A DNA stretch of 63,927 nt, taken from assembly GCA_015231885.1 (NCBI GenBank), contig JADGAT010000017.1, positions 1 to 63,927 of the forward strand, in the 5' to 3' direction. The stretch is from SAR324 cluster bacterium (lineage in GTDB: Bacteria; SAR324; NAC60-12). The translations under genes were made by a program, and so were the position numbers. The notes beneath the pieces are model-generated. The model ran no database searches and was not told the origin of the DNA. It saw nothing but the letters and a program-made list of their open reading frames with translations. Shown piece after piece: positions 18,101 through 29,726 of the stretch (positions are counted from its first letter, which is position 1; every line of letters begins with the position of its first letter).

Positions 18101-20035
18101 AATGGCAGGAGGCGATTTGGAAACGGCTTTCAGCGCTTCCAAAGTAAATGCCCTGAGAAATACAGATCCCCGCAGCAAAATAGCCTGTCCCTTTTCACAA
18201 AACTGATCCAGCGGGTTGGGAGTTTCTCTTGCTTTGTAATTTTGAATATGGTTCAGAGTCTCATCCAATTGAACTTCCCAATTGCGGGTCTGGTAGAAAA
18301 TTCGTTGTGCATCAATCAATTCCTGCAGTAATTTTCTCAACAGGGATGGATTGCCTTGTGTCGCATCATAGAGGGGATCTATCAAAGCCGGTGTTTCATA
18401 AAGCTGGTTCGAAAACAACTGCTGCAGCAGTGCGGCATAGTTCTTTTCCGTCAACGGAGCCAGATTCAGGCGATAGAAAAATGGACTCTCCTGCAGCATC
18501 ATGATTCGTTCCCGATAAGCGGCAGGCACTTCTTCCTGCGTGCAGGACAGCAGTATCAAAACTGGAACTTCTGATAAACGTTCCACACAGTTCATTAAAC
18601 ACTGTAAGGAAGACGATTCCACATGTTGTAAAGGATCAATGAAAAGGAGCAGGCGCTGTCCTTTTTGGGAAACTGCCTGAAGAAACAGAAACAGCAGTTC
18701 TTCATAATCAGTGTCTTTCCAGCTGCGTCCTCCCGCAAATTCATTTTGGGTTTCCATCCAGGGCTGCAGCTCCGGCACCAGCTCCAAAAAGAGTTCAAAG
18801 TATTCCCCAAAATTTTCTTTCAACAGTATGATTGTTTCCTGCTGTTGTGCTTCCGGCATATTTTTTAAATAAACAACGACCTGGCTGAACAGTGTTTTGA
18901 GGAGCTTGAAGGGTAATTCGTATTCTTCTTTCCGGATAGAAAGAAACCATGACTTTCCTACCTCTCCCTGGATGGAATTGAAGAATTGTTTCAGTACGGT
19001 TGTTTTTCCAATGCCCTGGATTCCTTCCAGTACCACAAAGCCTCCTTTTTTTCTTGCAACCGTATCCTCGATAATGCCTTGAAGTGCCTTCATGGTATCA
19101 CCGCGGCCAACAACCGGATTGACCTGAGGGAAACTCTTCCAGTGGTCTTCTTCTCCCAGTTCAAAAGAGACATCACGGGCACCTTGTTCTTGGGCAAGGC
19201 GCTTGTATTTGACCAAATCATTGAACAGACCGCTGGTGGTGCGGTAACGATCATCCGGGTCTTTACGCAGTAATTTCAGTACAATTTTTTCTAAAATAGG
19301 GGGCGTCTCTGGACGTAACGCTGATGGGGGCTGCGGAGCCTGGGCAATGTGCTGATGAATCAGTATGGCCGGATCGTCATTGAGAAAAGGGACTGTTCCT
19401 GTCAGTGCCTGATAAATAATGATTCCCAAAGAATACAAATCAGCACGGTGGTCGACACTTTTCTGCAAAATACCGGTTTGTTCCGGAGCCATATAAACCA
19501 GTGTACCTCCAATCCGATTTTCTGATGCTCCAATCAGCTTGGAAAATCCAAAATCGAGCAGTTTGATGCGCAGGTTTTGATCGTCTGCGGTAAACAGGAT
19601 ATTGGAACCCTTCAAATCGTGATGAACCACTCCCTGACTGTGAATATACATCAAGGCTTCTGCTAAATTTTTAAAAAGGCTGGCTACTATTGGAATGGGA
19701 ACATGTTTGATCTGTGAGAAGTACTGCAGTAGAGAGGGGGATTCCTCATACTCCATCACCAGGCCGTAAAGGTCTTCGGTATGAAAAAAATCTTCGTAGC
19801 GAATAATGGACTCGTGGCGCAGCGACTGTAAGGTTTCGGCTTCTGCTTTGAAACGCAGAATGGCTTCCAGGGGAACTTTCTTTTTGCGTACATCGACCAA
19901 TTTGATAGCCCTTTCTTCACGGGCCTGACGGTCCCATACACGAAACACCTGGCCCATTCCTCCTTCTCCCAGTAATTCCTTGATTTCATAGCGATCTGCT
20001 AAAATTTGTCCAATGTGTGATGAGTGTTTCAGCAT
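15143..20035 (-). CDS. Giant Ser/Thr kinase - AAA ATPase - TPR - GAF - nucleotidyl cyclase
   Basis: A 1,630-residue soluble signalling protein. The eukaryotic-type kinase (about 14-285) has GEGGMGQVF, the VAIK-type lysine in AIKLVDV, the catalytic loop HHDLKGSN, LDFGFSK and YMAPEQ. The usual HRD is HHD, so it is a non-RD kinase. An AAA_16/AAA_22-like NTPase follows, with P-loop EGIQGIGKTT near 340, then a long TPR-like helical region (about 650-1150). The GAF domain is at about 1175-1340. A class III cyclase spans about 1370-1525: metal Asp in FSDIRGF, Lys and second Asp in VDKYIGDAIMALF, and DAVNIASRIE with the transition-state Asn and Arg. The retained Lys favours cAMP over cGMP. A short helical tail ends it. 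No membrane helices are seen. The architecture matches known large kinase/cyclase proteins, but input and output are unknown. Confidence 0.9.
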   Translation of the reverse strand: MLKHSSHIGQILADRYEIKELLGEGGMGQVFRVWDRQAREERAIKLVDVRKKKVPLEAILRFKAEAETLQSLRHESIIRYEDFFHTEDLYGLVMEYEESPSLLQYFSQIKHVPIPIVASLFKNLAEALMYIHSQGVVHHDLKGSNILFTADDQNLRIKLLDFGFSKLIGASENRIGGTLVYMAPEQTGILQKSVDHRADLYSLGIIIYQALTGTVPFLNDDPAILIHQHIAQAPQPPSALRPETPPILEKIVLKLLRKDPDDRYRTTSGLFNDLVKYKRLAQEQGARDVSFELGEEDHWKSFPQVNPVVGRGDTMKALQGIIEDTVARKKGGFVVLEGIQGIGKTTVLKQFFNSIQGEVGKSWFLSIRKEEYELPFKLLKTLFSQVVVYLKNMPEAQQQETIILLKENFGEYFELFLELVPELQPWMETQNEFAGGRSWKDTDYEELLFLFLQAVSQKGQRLLLFIDPLQHVESSSLQCLMNCVERLSEVPVLILLSCTQEEVPAAYRERIMMLQESPFFYRLNLAPLTEKNYAALLQQLFSNQLYETPALIDPLYDATQGNPSLLRKLLQELIDAQRIFYQTRNWEVQLDETLNHIQNYKARETPNPLDQFCEKGQAILLRGSVFLRAFTLEALKAVSKSPPAIEITEMEILGRLDRAVQTGVLSVDSKRLYAFRDNRVRQRLREQLPLRVRQNLHEGIARHLEEYVLPKSAESIYDIAYHWEKSGNVTAAMEYNLKAARLTDDGIYNNQKSEIYYRLALKWLKEIPPELVDPRLQFEVRFKSIRHTFYQSNQYDQLWKEVMELENWVGDDKAQRIQFLQTKAILSFVRDRKDLTFQYGQEALALYDSPEDERYISGIYNMLGRIASDKSYAERTDLLTRGIEMACRYHDFREVGPSLTVLSILMAYQGRFAEAKQMIEDITQNLENSPLPANTLKMFALACLEIERGNFHDVLKIKKNPAFNMEMNRVITMFYQWRFALAHGMQGEFKEAIQLFDQLLAENSQKKYTVQILDLLLARIQLALRMEEPETALYYLNRASLSAQRYHPDPYLQAMLAIQAGLTHLLLDQLEEAAQYLEEQATPIAKQLDSILLNTHLQFALTKLHWQQTKSPQFLEEANQVLIEMLEHGITGYYEIYKDDLNSWSKYSTDSSSQLSTLLSSNVEIVQLMEVSRKMTAALELESLADTILEGAMKMVGAEQGYLFFCDNDWDPSQSKLLPTLLLTRNIQGDVIPINKYVFSKSIVRTVLDSKAAVITRDARNEKLWEAMQSIQDCELRSILAVPILLQHQIKGILYLDNHHASSVFSFRDKEIVEVFAVQAAIAINNAQIYEREQEARQQTEATLRAFERFIPHQFTTRFAQGNIENLTTGLSQQETLSILFSDIRGFTSLSETMNPDDIFKFLNAYLLRMDGPIRRHEGFVDKYIGDAIMALFDQSPQDAVQAGIDMLATLTEYNASRIDKDKMPIEIGIGINTGEVMLGVIGSQERTDTTVLGDAVNIASRIESLTKYYGVSFLITGETYTYVSNMSDLFIRLIDEVQVKGKKEATKIYEIYNDATDEVKDRKQKYYSVFQKAFSVYQQGDWESSEKLFWQYIQHLPEDQVASRFVQRCQVFAKFPPATWEGVYKVENK

Positions 20036-20197
20036 CTGTGTTCACTTTCCATGATCAAACCAAAAAATTCTGTCCATGACACTTTCAAAGCTGCCGATTG
20101 CAGGATAAGTTCACTATCTTATACCACACGAAAATTCTCAACAACTTTATTTTTTGGATTCGATGAATTTGGCAGGGCCGGGCTGCGTTCCGGTGAT

Positions 20198-21406
20198 TTA
20201 TGGAGTGGCAATATAACGTTCCACCACCCATTTGGCAAATGGGAAGCTGCAGGTAAAAGCAGGAGACACGGCATTGAGCACATGAATTGTTTTTTCATCG
20301 CCTTCTACTACAAAATCCTGAACCAAGGCCATGGTTTTTGTATTCAGCAGCTGTGCCCGAATACCCGGTTTGCTCCATTCCGTGAATCCCTTTGTATCGA
20401 TCTGTTTGACCATGCTGGTGGCCAATCCTACAAAATAGGGTTTGTAGTATTTCTGTACTTCTTCAAAGGCAAGTGCTCGAAAGTTAAAAGCATTGGCCGC
20501 AAACAGACGGGCCTCCTGGTATAAGATTTCCAGAAATTCGTTCATATCAAAACGGTCAAATTTCTGATAATTTTCTCTCCAGAACGCGGGAATGGCAGTG
20601 GGACCAATCTTGATGGTATTGTCCACTGTGATGGTATAATGGACTCCCAAAAATGGGTTTTTCAAATTAGGAACAGGATAGATACAAGTTCGGATGGGTT
20701 GGTCGGGTTTGGTATATTTCAAATAGATGCCTTTGAAGGGGATGATGGTGTAATCCTGGGAAAAACCAAAATCTTTGGCCACTTTATCGGCATACAACCC
20801 CGCACAGTTGATAATTTTTTCAGCCTGGTAACGCCGCCCGGAAACCGTCTGGATAGTGTGGTCATCCATTCTCCTGGCATAAGATTCATTGAATAGAATC
20901 TCGACTCTCTGCGCTTCGAGATCTTTTTGGATGGCACGGCAGACTTCGGCAGGATCGACAGTTGCCGTAGTTGGAGAGAACAGGGCTTTTTGATAGGTTT
21001 GCACATTAGGATCAATTTCTGCCAGTTCGTTCAAGTCAATGAGCCGAACATCGACTCCATTGACCTTGCCCCTGGATTCCAGTTCATGCAAACCTGCCAG
21101 TTCCTCCTCATTTTGTGCGACCACCACCTTTTGACAGGGATTGACCCGAATATTTTTTTCCTGGCAGTAAGCATGAAGCAACCGATTGCCATCGCGGGTG
21201 AACTGGGCTTTCAGGGAATTCGCCGTATAATAAAATCCGGCATGCAGCACTCCGCTGTTTCTGCCGCTTCCATGAAAGGCCAGGTGCGGTTCTTTTTCTA
21301 TAAGAGTAATGGACTGTTCGGGATTTCGTTCTTTCAATTCCCGTGCAATGGCCAAACCAATCACCCCGGCACCAATAATCAGTATGTTACTTTGATGATC
21401 TTTCAT
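20198..21406 (-). CDS. lhgO: L-2-hydroxyglutarate oxidase/dehydrogenase (LhgO/YgaF family)
   Basis: A 402-residue FAD-dependent oxidoreductase. GAGVIGLAIARELKER near the N-terminus is the Rossmann GxGxxG, followed by the FAD ribose Glu in LIEKE. GSGRNSGVLHAGFYY is the family signature, with His next to the flavin. INCAGLYADKVA and FKGIYLKY match LhgO. The enzyme returns L-2-hydroxyglutarate to 2-oxoglutarate, passing electrons to quinone. Its ATG lies two bases after the icd stop codon, so the genes are one operon. Context supports metabolite repair: icd makes 2-oxoglutarate and mdh (24762), by side activity, can reduce it to L-2-hydroxyglutarate. Confidence 0.9.
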   Translation of the reverse strand: MKDHQSNILIIGAGVIGLAIARELKERNPEQSITLIEKEPHLAFHGSGRNSGVLHAGFYYTANSLKAQFTRDGNRLLHAYCQEKNIRVNPCQKVVVAQNEEELAGLHELESRGKVNGVDVRLIDLNELAEIDPNVQTYQKALFSPTTATVDPAEVCRAIQKDLEAQRVEILFNESYARRMDDHTIQTVSGRRYQAEKIINCAGLYADKVAKDFGFSQDYTIIPFKGIYLKYTKPDQPIRTCIYPVPNLKNPFLGVHYTITVDNTIKIGPTAIPAFWRENYQKFDRFDMNEFLEILYQEARLFAANAFNFRALAFEEVQKYYKPYFVGLATSMVKQIDTKGFTEWSKPGIRAQLLNTKTMALVQDFVVEGDEKTIHVLNAVSPAFTCSFPFAKWVVERYIATP

Positions 21407-21408
21407 GG

Positions 21409-23679
<2,271 letters not shown>

Positions 23680-23758
23680 TCAAAGCCTGATGATTAAAGA
23701 TAATCTTGATAAAACATTTCAGTTTATCATAGAGAAAAAACATCCGAAAGACATAAAT

Positions 23759-24328
23759 ATGCCTCGATTATTCATATCCCTCGATTTTCCAAGCCATATC
23801 GAGGAACAGCTGCTGGAACTGTGTGATCTTTCCCTGGACAGCGCTTCCTGGGTGGACCCCGCTCACATGCATCTCACTCTCCGATTTATTGGTGACGTTG
23901 ATGAGACAATGTTTGATGATGTCATCCATGCCCTTGGAGGAATTCATCTATCTGAGTTCCCCCTATCCCTGAAAGAAGTTGGTTTTTTTCCCCCACGAAA
24001 ACAGCCTCGCATTTTGTGGGCGGGTGTGGAAAAAAATGAGATGCTGTTGCTGCTTCGAAATAAAATTGAGAGCCGCTTGCGGCGCTTGCAGCTGCCACCG
24101 GATAAACGCAAGTTTCATCCCCACATCACCTTAGCGCGTTTGAGAAATGGATCTGCTGCAGAAGTAGGAATGTACCTTTCGCAATACAACCTCTTTCACA
24201 CAGAGCCATTTTTTATTACAGAATTTTCGCTGTACTCGAGTGTTCTAACGCCTCGGGGAGCCATTCATAGCCAGGAAGCAACCTATCCGCTCTTGTCAAA
24301 AACTTCTGATCTTGTGAATAATATCTAA
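23759..24328 (+). CDS. thpR: RNA 2',3'-cyclic phosphodiesterase ThpR/LigT
   Basis: A 189-residue 2H phosphoesterase. Both catalytic HxTx motifs are present: HLTL in HMHLTLRFIGDV and HITL in HPHITLARLR. MPRLFISLDFP at the start and FPPRKQPRILWAGV match the family. ThpR opens 2',3'-cyclic phosphates on RNA ends; its physiological target is not settled. I chose the ATG at 23759, with GAAAGA upstream, over an ATG at 23690, since homologues begin at this strand. The gene is divergent from icd. Confidence 0.88.
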   Translation: MPRLFISLDFPSHIEEQLLELCDLSLDSASWVDPAHMHLTLRFIGDVDETMFDDVIHALGGIHLSEFPLSLKEVGFFPPRKQPRILWAGVEKNEMLLLLRNKIESRLRRLQLPPDKRKFHPHITLARLRNGSAAEVGMYLSQYNLFHTEPFFITEFSLYSSVLTPRGAIHSQEATYPLLSKTSDLVNNI

Positions 24329-24761
24329 AATTGCTCATAAAACACGAAAGAAGCTCGCAATTCAAAGTAAAATTTGCTAGTACTATTTAGTTTTTGGATC
24401 AGTTGCTATAGTCGGATGTGAAGTTCTTTTTTTCTGTGTCATTTCGAGCGTCAGCGAAAAATCTTAGTTTTAGAAAGAATCAGAATTTAAGATCTCTCGC
24501 TATGCTTCGAGATGGCATCAGTGAAGTCATAGGAATAATGACTAATAACATCATGACCAAAATCTTGAGGCTGTATGCATACGAATACTGCCCCGCCTGA
24601 AGTTGTATACGGAGCGCCTCATATAATGTTAGATATTCTGACAGAGAAGCCGCTGCAGGCAGTGGCACTATTGCCTGCTTTGTCTAAACACGCTGCAATC
24701 AACATTTTTTCTTGCTGCTGTTGGTTGCTCCTTTTTATCACATTCAATAGCAAAGGACCCT
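24329..24761. other. Intergenic region thpR-mdh
   Basis: This 433-bp gap holds no credible gene. It contains the REP-like palindrome at 24438, a TATAAT at 24622 with no good -35, and an inverted repeat GCAGGCA (24655-24661) with TGCCTGC (24672-24678) that would fold in the mdh leader. Confidence 0.5.
24438..24516. repeat. REP-like palindrome
   Basis: GTCATTTCGAGCG..AGCGAAAAATCTTA on the left and TAAGATCTCTCGCT..CTTCGAGATGGC on the right form a long imperfect inverted repeat. This GTCATTTCGAGC type is found as intergenic repeats in many bacterial genomes. One copy is seen here, between thpR and mdh. Confidence 0.65.
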
Positions 24762-25739
24762 ATGTCAAAAACAGTAAAAGTTGCCGTAACCGGTGCTGCA
24801 GGAAACATAGCTTATTCAATTTTGTTTCGCCTGGGATCAGGTGAAGTTTTCGGACCAGATACTGATGTTGAACTGCAATTATTAGAAATTGCACCCGCAC
24901 TTCCTGCTTTGGAAGGTGTGGTGATGGAACTGAATGATTGTGCGTTCCCTCAATTAAAAAAAATTACTATAACTTCGGATCCCAACGTGGGATTTGATGG
25001 AGCCAACTGGGCAATTCTGGTAGGTGCTGCTCCTCGTAAGGATGGAATGGAACGCAGTGATCTGCTCAAGGTCAATGGTGGTATTTTTGTAGGACAAGGC
25101 AAAGCTCTGCTCAAAGGCGCTTCTGACATCCGAACGGTTGTTGTTGGAAATCCATGCAATACCAACTGCTTGATTGCCATGAATAACGCAAAAGACATCT
25201 CACGGGATCGCTGGTTTGCTCTGACGGCTCTCGATGAAAATCGCGCCAAGTCTCAATTGGGAGAAAAAGCAGGGGTTCACCACAGTAGTGTCACAAACAT
25301 GACGATCTGGGGAAATCACAGTGCGACGCAATATCCTGATTTCTACAATGCAAAAATTAATGGAAAAGCGGTGACTGATGTCATTTCTGATATGAACTGG
25401 CTGCAGGGCGATTTCATTTCTACAGTGCAAAAGCGTGGTGCTGCTATCATTAAAGCACGTGGTGCTTCTTCGGCCGCATCTGCTGCAAATGGTGCGATTG
25501 ACAATATCAAAAGGCTCATCAAACCGACAGCAGCTGGTGACTGGTTCAGTGCGGCGGTACCAAGCGACGGAAGTTATGGTGTGCCGGAGGGATTGGTTTT
25601 TGGCTATCCGATACGCAGTAATGGAAGCAGCTATGAAATTGTCCAGGGAGTTGAATTGAATGATTTTGGAAAAGAAAAATTCAATGCAACCCAGGCAGAA
25701 TTGGAAGAAGAGCGTGCAGCAGTGCAAGACATGCTGTAA
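24762..25739 (+). CDS. mdh: Malate dehydrogenase
   Basis: A 325-residue NAD-dependent malate dehydrogenase of the cytosolic-type (type 1) branch, interconverting malate and oxaloacetate. The NAD-binding loop is [10 protein letters not shown] near residue 11. The mobile substrate loop has [12 protein letters not shown], with both arginines. VGNPCNTN follows, and the catalytic His is in [21 protein letters not shown] is also typical. AAAGGACC precedes the ATG. A MITE copy starts 39 bp after the stop and separates it from sucC. Its product oxaloacetate is also the substrate of the decarboxylase encoded at 55276-59121. Confidence 0.95.
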   Translation: MSKTVKVAVTGAAGNIAYSILFRLGSGEVFGPDTDVELQLLEIAPALPALEGVVMELNDCAFPQLKKITITSDPNVGFDGANWAILVGAAPRKDGMERSDLLKVNGGIFVGQGKALLKGASDIRTVVVGNPCNTNCLIAMNNAKDISRDRWFALTALDENRAKSQLGEKAGVHHSSVTNMTIWGNHSATQYPDFYNAKINGKAVTDVISDMNWLQGDFISTVQKRGAAIIKARGASSAASAANGAIDNIKRLIKPTAAGDWFSAAVPSDGSYGVPEGLVFGYPIRSNGSSYEIVQGVELNDFGKEKFNATQAELEEERAAVQDML

Positions 25740-25777
25740 TGCCCTTACTTCTTTAAATAAAACTTACTATGACGTTA

Positions 25778-25938
25778 AGGAATGCTCAAACAATAACTTA
25801 GCAAATCTACTTGTCTTTTCAACGACCTTGCGCGTTGCTTTTACCGGTTACATAGCACAAGCTATGCACCCGATAAAACGCCTTGAATCTCGATGAAAAT
25901 TCTGCGTAACTTTCGCATGTTATTATTTTCGCTTTCCT
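25778..25938. mobile_element. MITE-like palindromic element, family A (copy 2, full length)
   Basis: A 161-bp element without an ORF between mdh and sucC. The left end AGGAATGCTCAAACAATAAC matches the inverted right end AGGAAAGCGAAAATAATAAC at 16 of 20 positions. The centre folds as CATAGC-ACAA-GCTATG. TA lies next to both ends. Copies 3 (34259) and 4 (40020) are full length; copy 1 (15018) is a half. Confidence 0.8.
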
Positions 25939-25991
25939 AGAATGACAAATTCATGAGTAAAATTTTTTCTTTTGAGATTTAGGAGAATACT

Positions 25992-27170
25992 ATGAAAATA
26001 CATGAATACCAGGCAAAACATATTCTGGCCAAATATGGAGCATCTGTTCCAAGAGGTGATGTTGCCGATAATCCTGCGCAAGCAGTGGAAATCGCAAAAT
26101 CCCTGGGCGGTGAGGTTTGTGTCGTCAAAGCACAAATCCATGCCGGCGGCCGGGGTAAAGGCGGTGGTGTTAAAGTTTCCAAGGGGCTTGATGCCGTAGA
26201 AGAAAATGCAAAAACTATCATTGGTATGCAATTGGTCACTCACCAGACAGGACCCGTCGGTCAAAAAGTAAAACGTGTCTTGGTCGAAGAGGGGATGGAC
26301 ATCGTTAAAGAACTGTATTGTTCCCTGCTGGTGGATCGAGGATCCCAGACTATCGTGTTTTTGGCATCCACTGAAGGTGGAATGGATATTGAAGAAGTTG
26401 CTGCCAAAACTCCGGAAAAAATCATCAAAATTTTTGTAGACCCAACCATTGGCCTTCGTCCTTACCAGGCGATGCAGATTGCTTATGGTCTAAAGGTGGA
26501 TGAAGTCAATCCTAAATTAGTGCGTCCCACGGCAAACTTGATGACTTCTCTCTACAATGCCTTCATTAGTGAAGATTGCTCCCTGGTAGAAATCAATCCG
26601 TTGGTTTTGACAGGGGACGCACGAGTGATTGCGCTGGATGCAAAGATGACCTTTGACGACAGCGCACTGTTCCGCCATAATGATGTGGTCGAACTGCGAG
26701 ATTTTGACGAAGAAGACGCAACCGAAGTAGAAGCAAGTCAGGCAGACCTCAGTTACATCAAGCTTGATGGGAGCATTGGCTGTATGGTTAATGGAGCAGG
26801 ATTGGCCATGGGAACAATGGACATTATCAAGGAGTTTGGAGGAGAACCGGCGAACTTCCTGGATGTGGGTGGCACCGCAACACAAGAAAGAGTTGCTACG
26901 GCTTTCCGTATCATCACCTCGGATCCAAATGTGAAGTGCATCCTGGTTAATATTTTTGGCGGAATTGTACGCTGTGATGTGGTTGCTGAAGGTATTGTTG
27001 CTGCTTTCAAGCAGATCAACCTCCAGGTGCCTGTCGTAGTACGTTTGGCTGGAACCAATGCGGAAAAAGCGCACGAAGTGATTGCGGGAGCAGGTATGGG
27101 CGATAAACTGCAAATGGCCGAAGGATTGCGTAATGCCGCAGAAGCTGCGGTAGCCGCTATTAAGAACTAG
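25992..27170 (+). CDS. sucC: Succinyl-CoA synthetase beta subunit
   Basis: A 392-residue ADP- or GDP-forming succinate-CoA ligase beta chain. [17 protein letters not shown] is the standard N-terminus of the ATP-grasp domain. [16 protein letters not shown] is the nucleotide-binding loop, LVEINPLVL carries metal-binding residues, and the C-terminal CoA-ligase domain has [15 protein letters not shown] sequence. The enzyme makes ATP or GTP from succinyl-CoA in the TCA cycle. TTAGGAG precedes the ATG. sucD follows after 42 bp, giving the normal sucCD pair. Confidence 0.97.
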   Translation: MKIHEYQAKHILAKYGASVPRGDVADNPAQAVEIAKSLGGEVCVVKAQIHAGGRGKGGGVKVSKGLDAVEENAKTIIGMQLVTHQTGPVGQKVKRVLVEEGMDIVKELYCSLLVDRGSQTIVFLASTEGGMDIEEVAAKTPEKIIKIFVDPTIGLRPYQAMQIAYGLKVDEVNPKLVRPTANLMTSLYNAFISEDCSLVEINPLVLTGDARVIALDAKMTFDDSALFRHNDVVELRDFDEEDATEVEASQADLSYIKLDGSIGCMVNGAGLAMGTMDIIKEFGGEPANFLDVGGTATQERVATAFRIITSDPNVKCILVNIFGGIVRCDVVAEGIVAAFKQINLQVPVVVRLAGTNAEKAHEVIAGAGMGDKLQMAEGLRNAAEAAVAAIKN

Positions 27171-27212
27171 TTCACAATTTCATTTACACCTAATTTCAAA
27201 TATGAGGATTTT

Positions 27213-28091
27213 ATGTCAGTTTTAGTTGATAAAAATACTAAACTTTTGGTGCAGGGAATTACTGGTTCTCAAGGAGCACTACATTCCCGGGCATGTATTG
27301 AATATGGTACCAACATTGTTGCTGGTGTTACCCCCGGGAAGGGCGGACAGAATTTTGACGGAGTTCCCATTTACCATACGGTAAGCGATGCTGTTAAAGC
27401 AACAGGAGCGAATGCCAGCATGATTTTTGTACCACCCCCCTTTACTGCAGACGCTGTTATTGAAGCGGCTGATGCTGGTATTGAACTGATCGTTGCTATC
27501 ACAGAAGGTGTTCCAGTACTGGATATGGTAACAGCAGTCAATTATGTCAAGAGGCAGGGCGTTCGAGTGATTGGACCGAACTGTCCAGGAATCATTACTC
27601 CTGGAGATAATTGTAAAATAGGCATCATGCCTGGATTCATCCATAAGCCAGGTTCCGTTGGTGTGGTTTCCCGCTCGGGTACATTGACTTATGAGGCTGT
27701 CGATCAGTTGACACAAGTTGGACTGGGACAAACGACCTGTATCGGAATTGGAGGAGATCCTGTCAATGGCACGAATTTTATCGATTGTCTCAAATTATTT
27801 CAGGACGACCCGGCAACTGAATCAATCGTCATGATTGGCGAAATCGGCGGTGATGCTGAAGAGCAGGCTGCTGATTTTGTTAAGGAATATGTCAATAAAC
27901 CAATAGTCAGTTTTATTGCAGGACAAACAGCGCCTCCAGGACGTCGCATGGGACATGCCGGTGCAATTATTTCCGGAGGCAAAGGGACTGCTGCTGATAA
28001 AATCACAGCTCTCAATGCAGCAGGTATTCATGTTGTTAAAACACTTGCTGAAATTGGCGATAAAATGATGGAAGTGCTTGGTAAAAAATAG
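27213..28091 (+). CDS. sucD: Succinyl-CoA synthetase alpha subunit
   Basis: A 292-residue alpha chain of succinate-CoA ligase. [20 protein letters not shown] is the N-terminal CoA-binding Rossmann motif, followed by [19 protein letters not shown] is in the centre. The phosphohistidine is in [15 protein letters not shown] near the C-terminus. Length and partner spacing are normal. A strong bidirectional terminator follows at 28121. Confidence 0.97.
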   Translation: MSVLVDKNTKLLVQGITGSQGALHSRACIEYGTNIVAGVTPGKGGQNFDGVPIYHTVSDAVKATGANASMIFVPPPFTADAVIEAADAGIELIVAITEGVPVLDMVTAVNYVKRQGVRVIGPNCPGIITPGDNCKIGIMPGFIHKPGSVGVVSRSGTLTYEAVDQLTQVGLGQTTCIGIGGDPVNGTNFIDCLKLFQDDPATESIVMIGEIGGDAEEQAADFVKEYVNKPIVSFIAGQTAPPGRRMGHAGAIISGGKGTAADKITALNAAGIHVVKTLAEIGDKMMEVLGKK

Positions 28092-28120
28092 TACTTTCTC
28101 CTAAAAGTTCCTTTCTTAAT

Positions 28121-28160
28121 AAAAAAGCCGATACGGTCTTATGACCGTATCGGCTTTTTT
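28121..28160. terminator. Bidirectional terminator between sucD and aroK
   Basis: A perfect 18-bp inverted repeat (arms 28121-28138 and 28143-28160, loop TTAT) has a G+C-rich core, GCCGATACGGTC, ending in T-runs on both strands. It serves the convergent sucD and aroK transcripts. Confidence 0.93.
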
Positions 28161-28164
28161 TATT

Positions 28165-28707
28165 TCATGGGACCTTTTCTGCACTTACAGAGCGGAAAAA
28201 TCTCAGCTGATCACAGATATCAGTGGAGATCGCTTCGAGAGCGCGGTTGGCGCAATCGATGGTAATATCGCCGTACTGTTTGTAGAGAGTTTGCCGTTCC
28301 TGGTACAACTCAGCAAAGGTTTGTTCTGGGCTGCAGGCAATGCCTCTTGTGTCAAAGTTGGTGATCCTTTTTAGGAGCGCTTCCATTTCGACATGAAGGA
28401 AGACAGCAATCCCAGAGGCTTTCAAATGATTCATGGCAGCAGGACTATAGACAGCACTACCTCCTGTCGCAATCACATGGTTGGTACAGTTCACTGAAAG
28501 GAGAACACGTTCTTCTACCTGGCGGAGGGCCAGATAGCCTTCGGTATCTAGTATGTCCTGCAGGGATTTTTTTTCTGCAACCTGGATTAGAACATCGGTA
28601 TCAACAAAGTCCCGTGCACTTTGTTTGGCCAGAATGATGCCAATGGTGCTTTTTCCTGCCCCAGGCATTCCAATCAAGATAATGTTGGTAGGTCGGCTCG
28701 TCCGCAT
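28165..28707 (-). CDS. aroK: Shikimate kinase
   Basis: A 180-residue kinase that phosphorylates shikimate on the path to chorismate. The P-loop is GMPGAGKST. The DTD motif binds magnesium and substrate, and RQVEERVL carries the substrate arginine. The lid has TRGIACS, and LYKQYGDI ends the domain. The shikimate-binding GGG loop is altered (ATGGS), a conservative change. aroB is at 37827, but the two are not adjacent. The gene converges on sucD across the shared terminator. Confidence 0.88.
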   Translation of the reverse strand: MRTSRPTNIILIGMPGAGKSTIGIILAKQSARDFVDTDVLIQVAEKKSLQDILDTEGYLALRQVEERVLLSVNCTNHVIATGGSAVYSPAAMNHLKASGIAVFLHVEMEALLKRITNFDTRGIACSPEQTFAELYQERQTLYKQYGDITIDCANRALEAISTDICDQLRFFRSVSAEKVP

Positions 28708-28722
28708 TTTGGATTTAAGAAA

Positions 28723-29697
28723 TCAGGCGGTATAAGTGCTGTATTCTGGTGCAAGATTTTTTATACTCGCAAAGAGGCTTTCTGTTTTTTTGTTGATACT
28801 CATCTTTTGATGAGACAACTCAATCATGGACAGAACGACTTGTTTGGTCAAACCCAATTTGCCTCCCAGGTAGAGGATATATTCGGCTTCTTTTTTAGAA
28901 ATTTTTTCATCACACACCACAATACGGATCAGTTGATTGAGAATTTTGAACCCCATCTCTGTTCCCACCTTCAGTACATTCAGTCTGGGAACTTCTCGAG
29001 CTTTGACCATCTCCACTACTTGCTGAACATGATCTTTACTTTTATTAGCAGAAGCGACAGCCTGCACATAAATCATTTCGGTCTTGTCAACTTTTCCATC
29101 AACACAAATCACTCCGATGCATGCCTGGATCACCCACTGCTTTGCCTCGGGGGGTAAAAAGTGCAGAAATCTTTCAAAAAAGACTTTATCATACAATTCT
29201 TCATCACTCAGTTCTATTTCAGTTGCGGTGACCAGGCCTTGAGTTGCATTAGCCCTCAGGTCCTCAACCAGTTTGCTTTGTGCCTGAAGTTCACTATCCA
29301 TACGATATTTTTTTATCCCTTCGGTCACGGTCATGGTGAGATCGTTGGACTGCCACGGTTTGGCAATATAGCGATACAGACGGGCTTGGTTCATGGCATT
29401 TCCAACAGCATCAGCATCCGCCTGTCCTGTAAGCAGGATTTTGATGGTGTTGGGTTGTTTTTTATGCAATTGAATGAGCAATTCATGACCTTTCATGCCA
29501 GGCATGATTTGATCCGAAATTACTACGGCGAGTTCGGTTCCGGCTTCGTCGAACTCTTCTACGATCTCAAGCGCTTCATCACCACTTTCTGCCAGTTCGA
29601 GGATCATTCCGGCTTCCAGCAGGGATTTCAATTCATCCTTCATGCTATTGAGAACGACTTTCTCATCATCGACACACAAAATTGCTAAATTGCCCAT
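28723..29697 (-). CDS. Response regulator with C-terminal TerB-like helical domain
   Basis: 324 residues. The receiver domain (about 1-125) has CVDDEK, phospho-acceptor Asp in VVISDQIMPGMKG, the Thr switch in LLTGQ and the Lys in IAKPW. After a linker, the C-terminal 160 residues are helical and contain two acidic D-x-K repeats (GVICVDGKVDKTEMIYVQAV and VVCDEKISKKEAEYIL), resembling the TerB/tellurite-resistance helical fold. This is not a DNA-binding domain, so output is probably protein-protein or metal linked. It lies 29 bp after the histidine kinase gene on the same strand and is almost certainly its partner. Confidence 0.8.
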   Translation of the reverse strand: MGNLAILCVDDEKVVLNSMKDELKSLLEAGMILELAESGDEALEIVEEFDEAGTELAVVISDQIMPGMKGHELLIQLHKKQPNTIKILLTGQADADAVGNAMNQARLYRYIAKPWQSNDLTMTVTEGIKKYRMDSELQAQSKLVEDLRANATQGLVTATEIELSDEELYDKVFFERFLHFLPPEAKQWVIQACIGVICVDGKVDKTEMIYVQAVASANKSKDHVQQVVEMVKAREVPRLNVLKVGTEMGFKILNQLIRIVVCDEKISKKEAEYILYLGGKLGLTKQVVLSMIELSHQKMSINKKTESLFASIKNLAPEYSTYTA

Positions 29698-29726
29698 AAG
29701 GGTTCCTTATGAAATTTCGAAAAAAC

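Noticed and set aside
20024..20524. 166-codon plus-strand ORF
   Set aside because: Runs antisense to the end of lhgO; its translation shows no domain and it has no ribosome-binding site.
26517..27113. 198-codon minus-strand ORF
   Set aside because: Antisense to sucC; a by-product of its codon usage.
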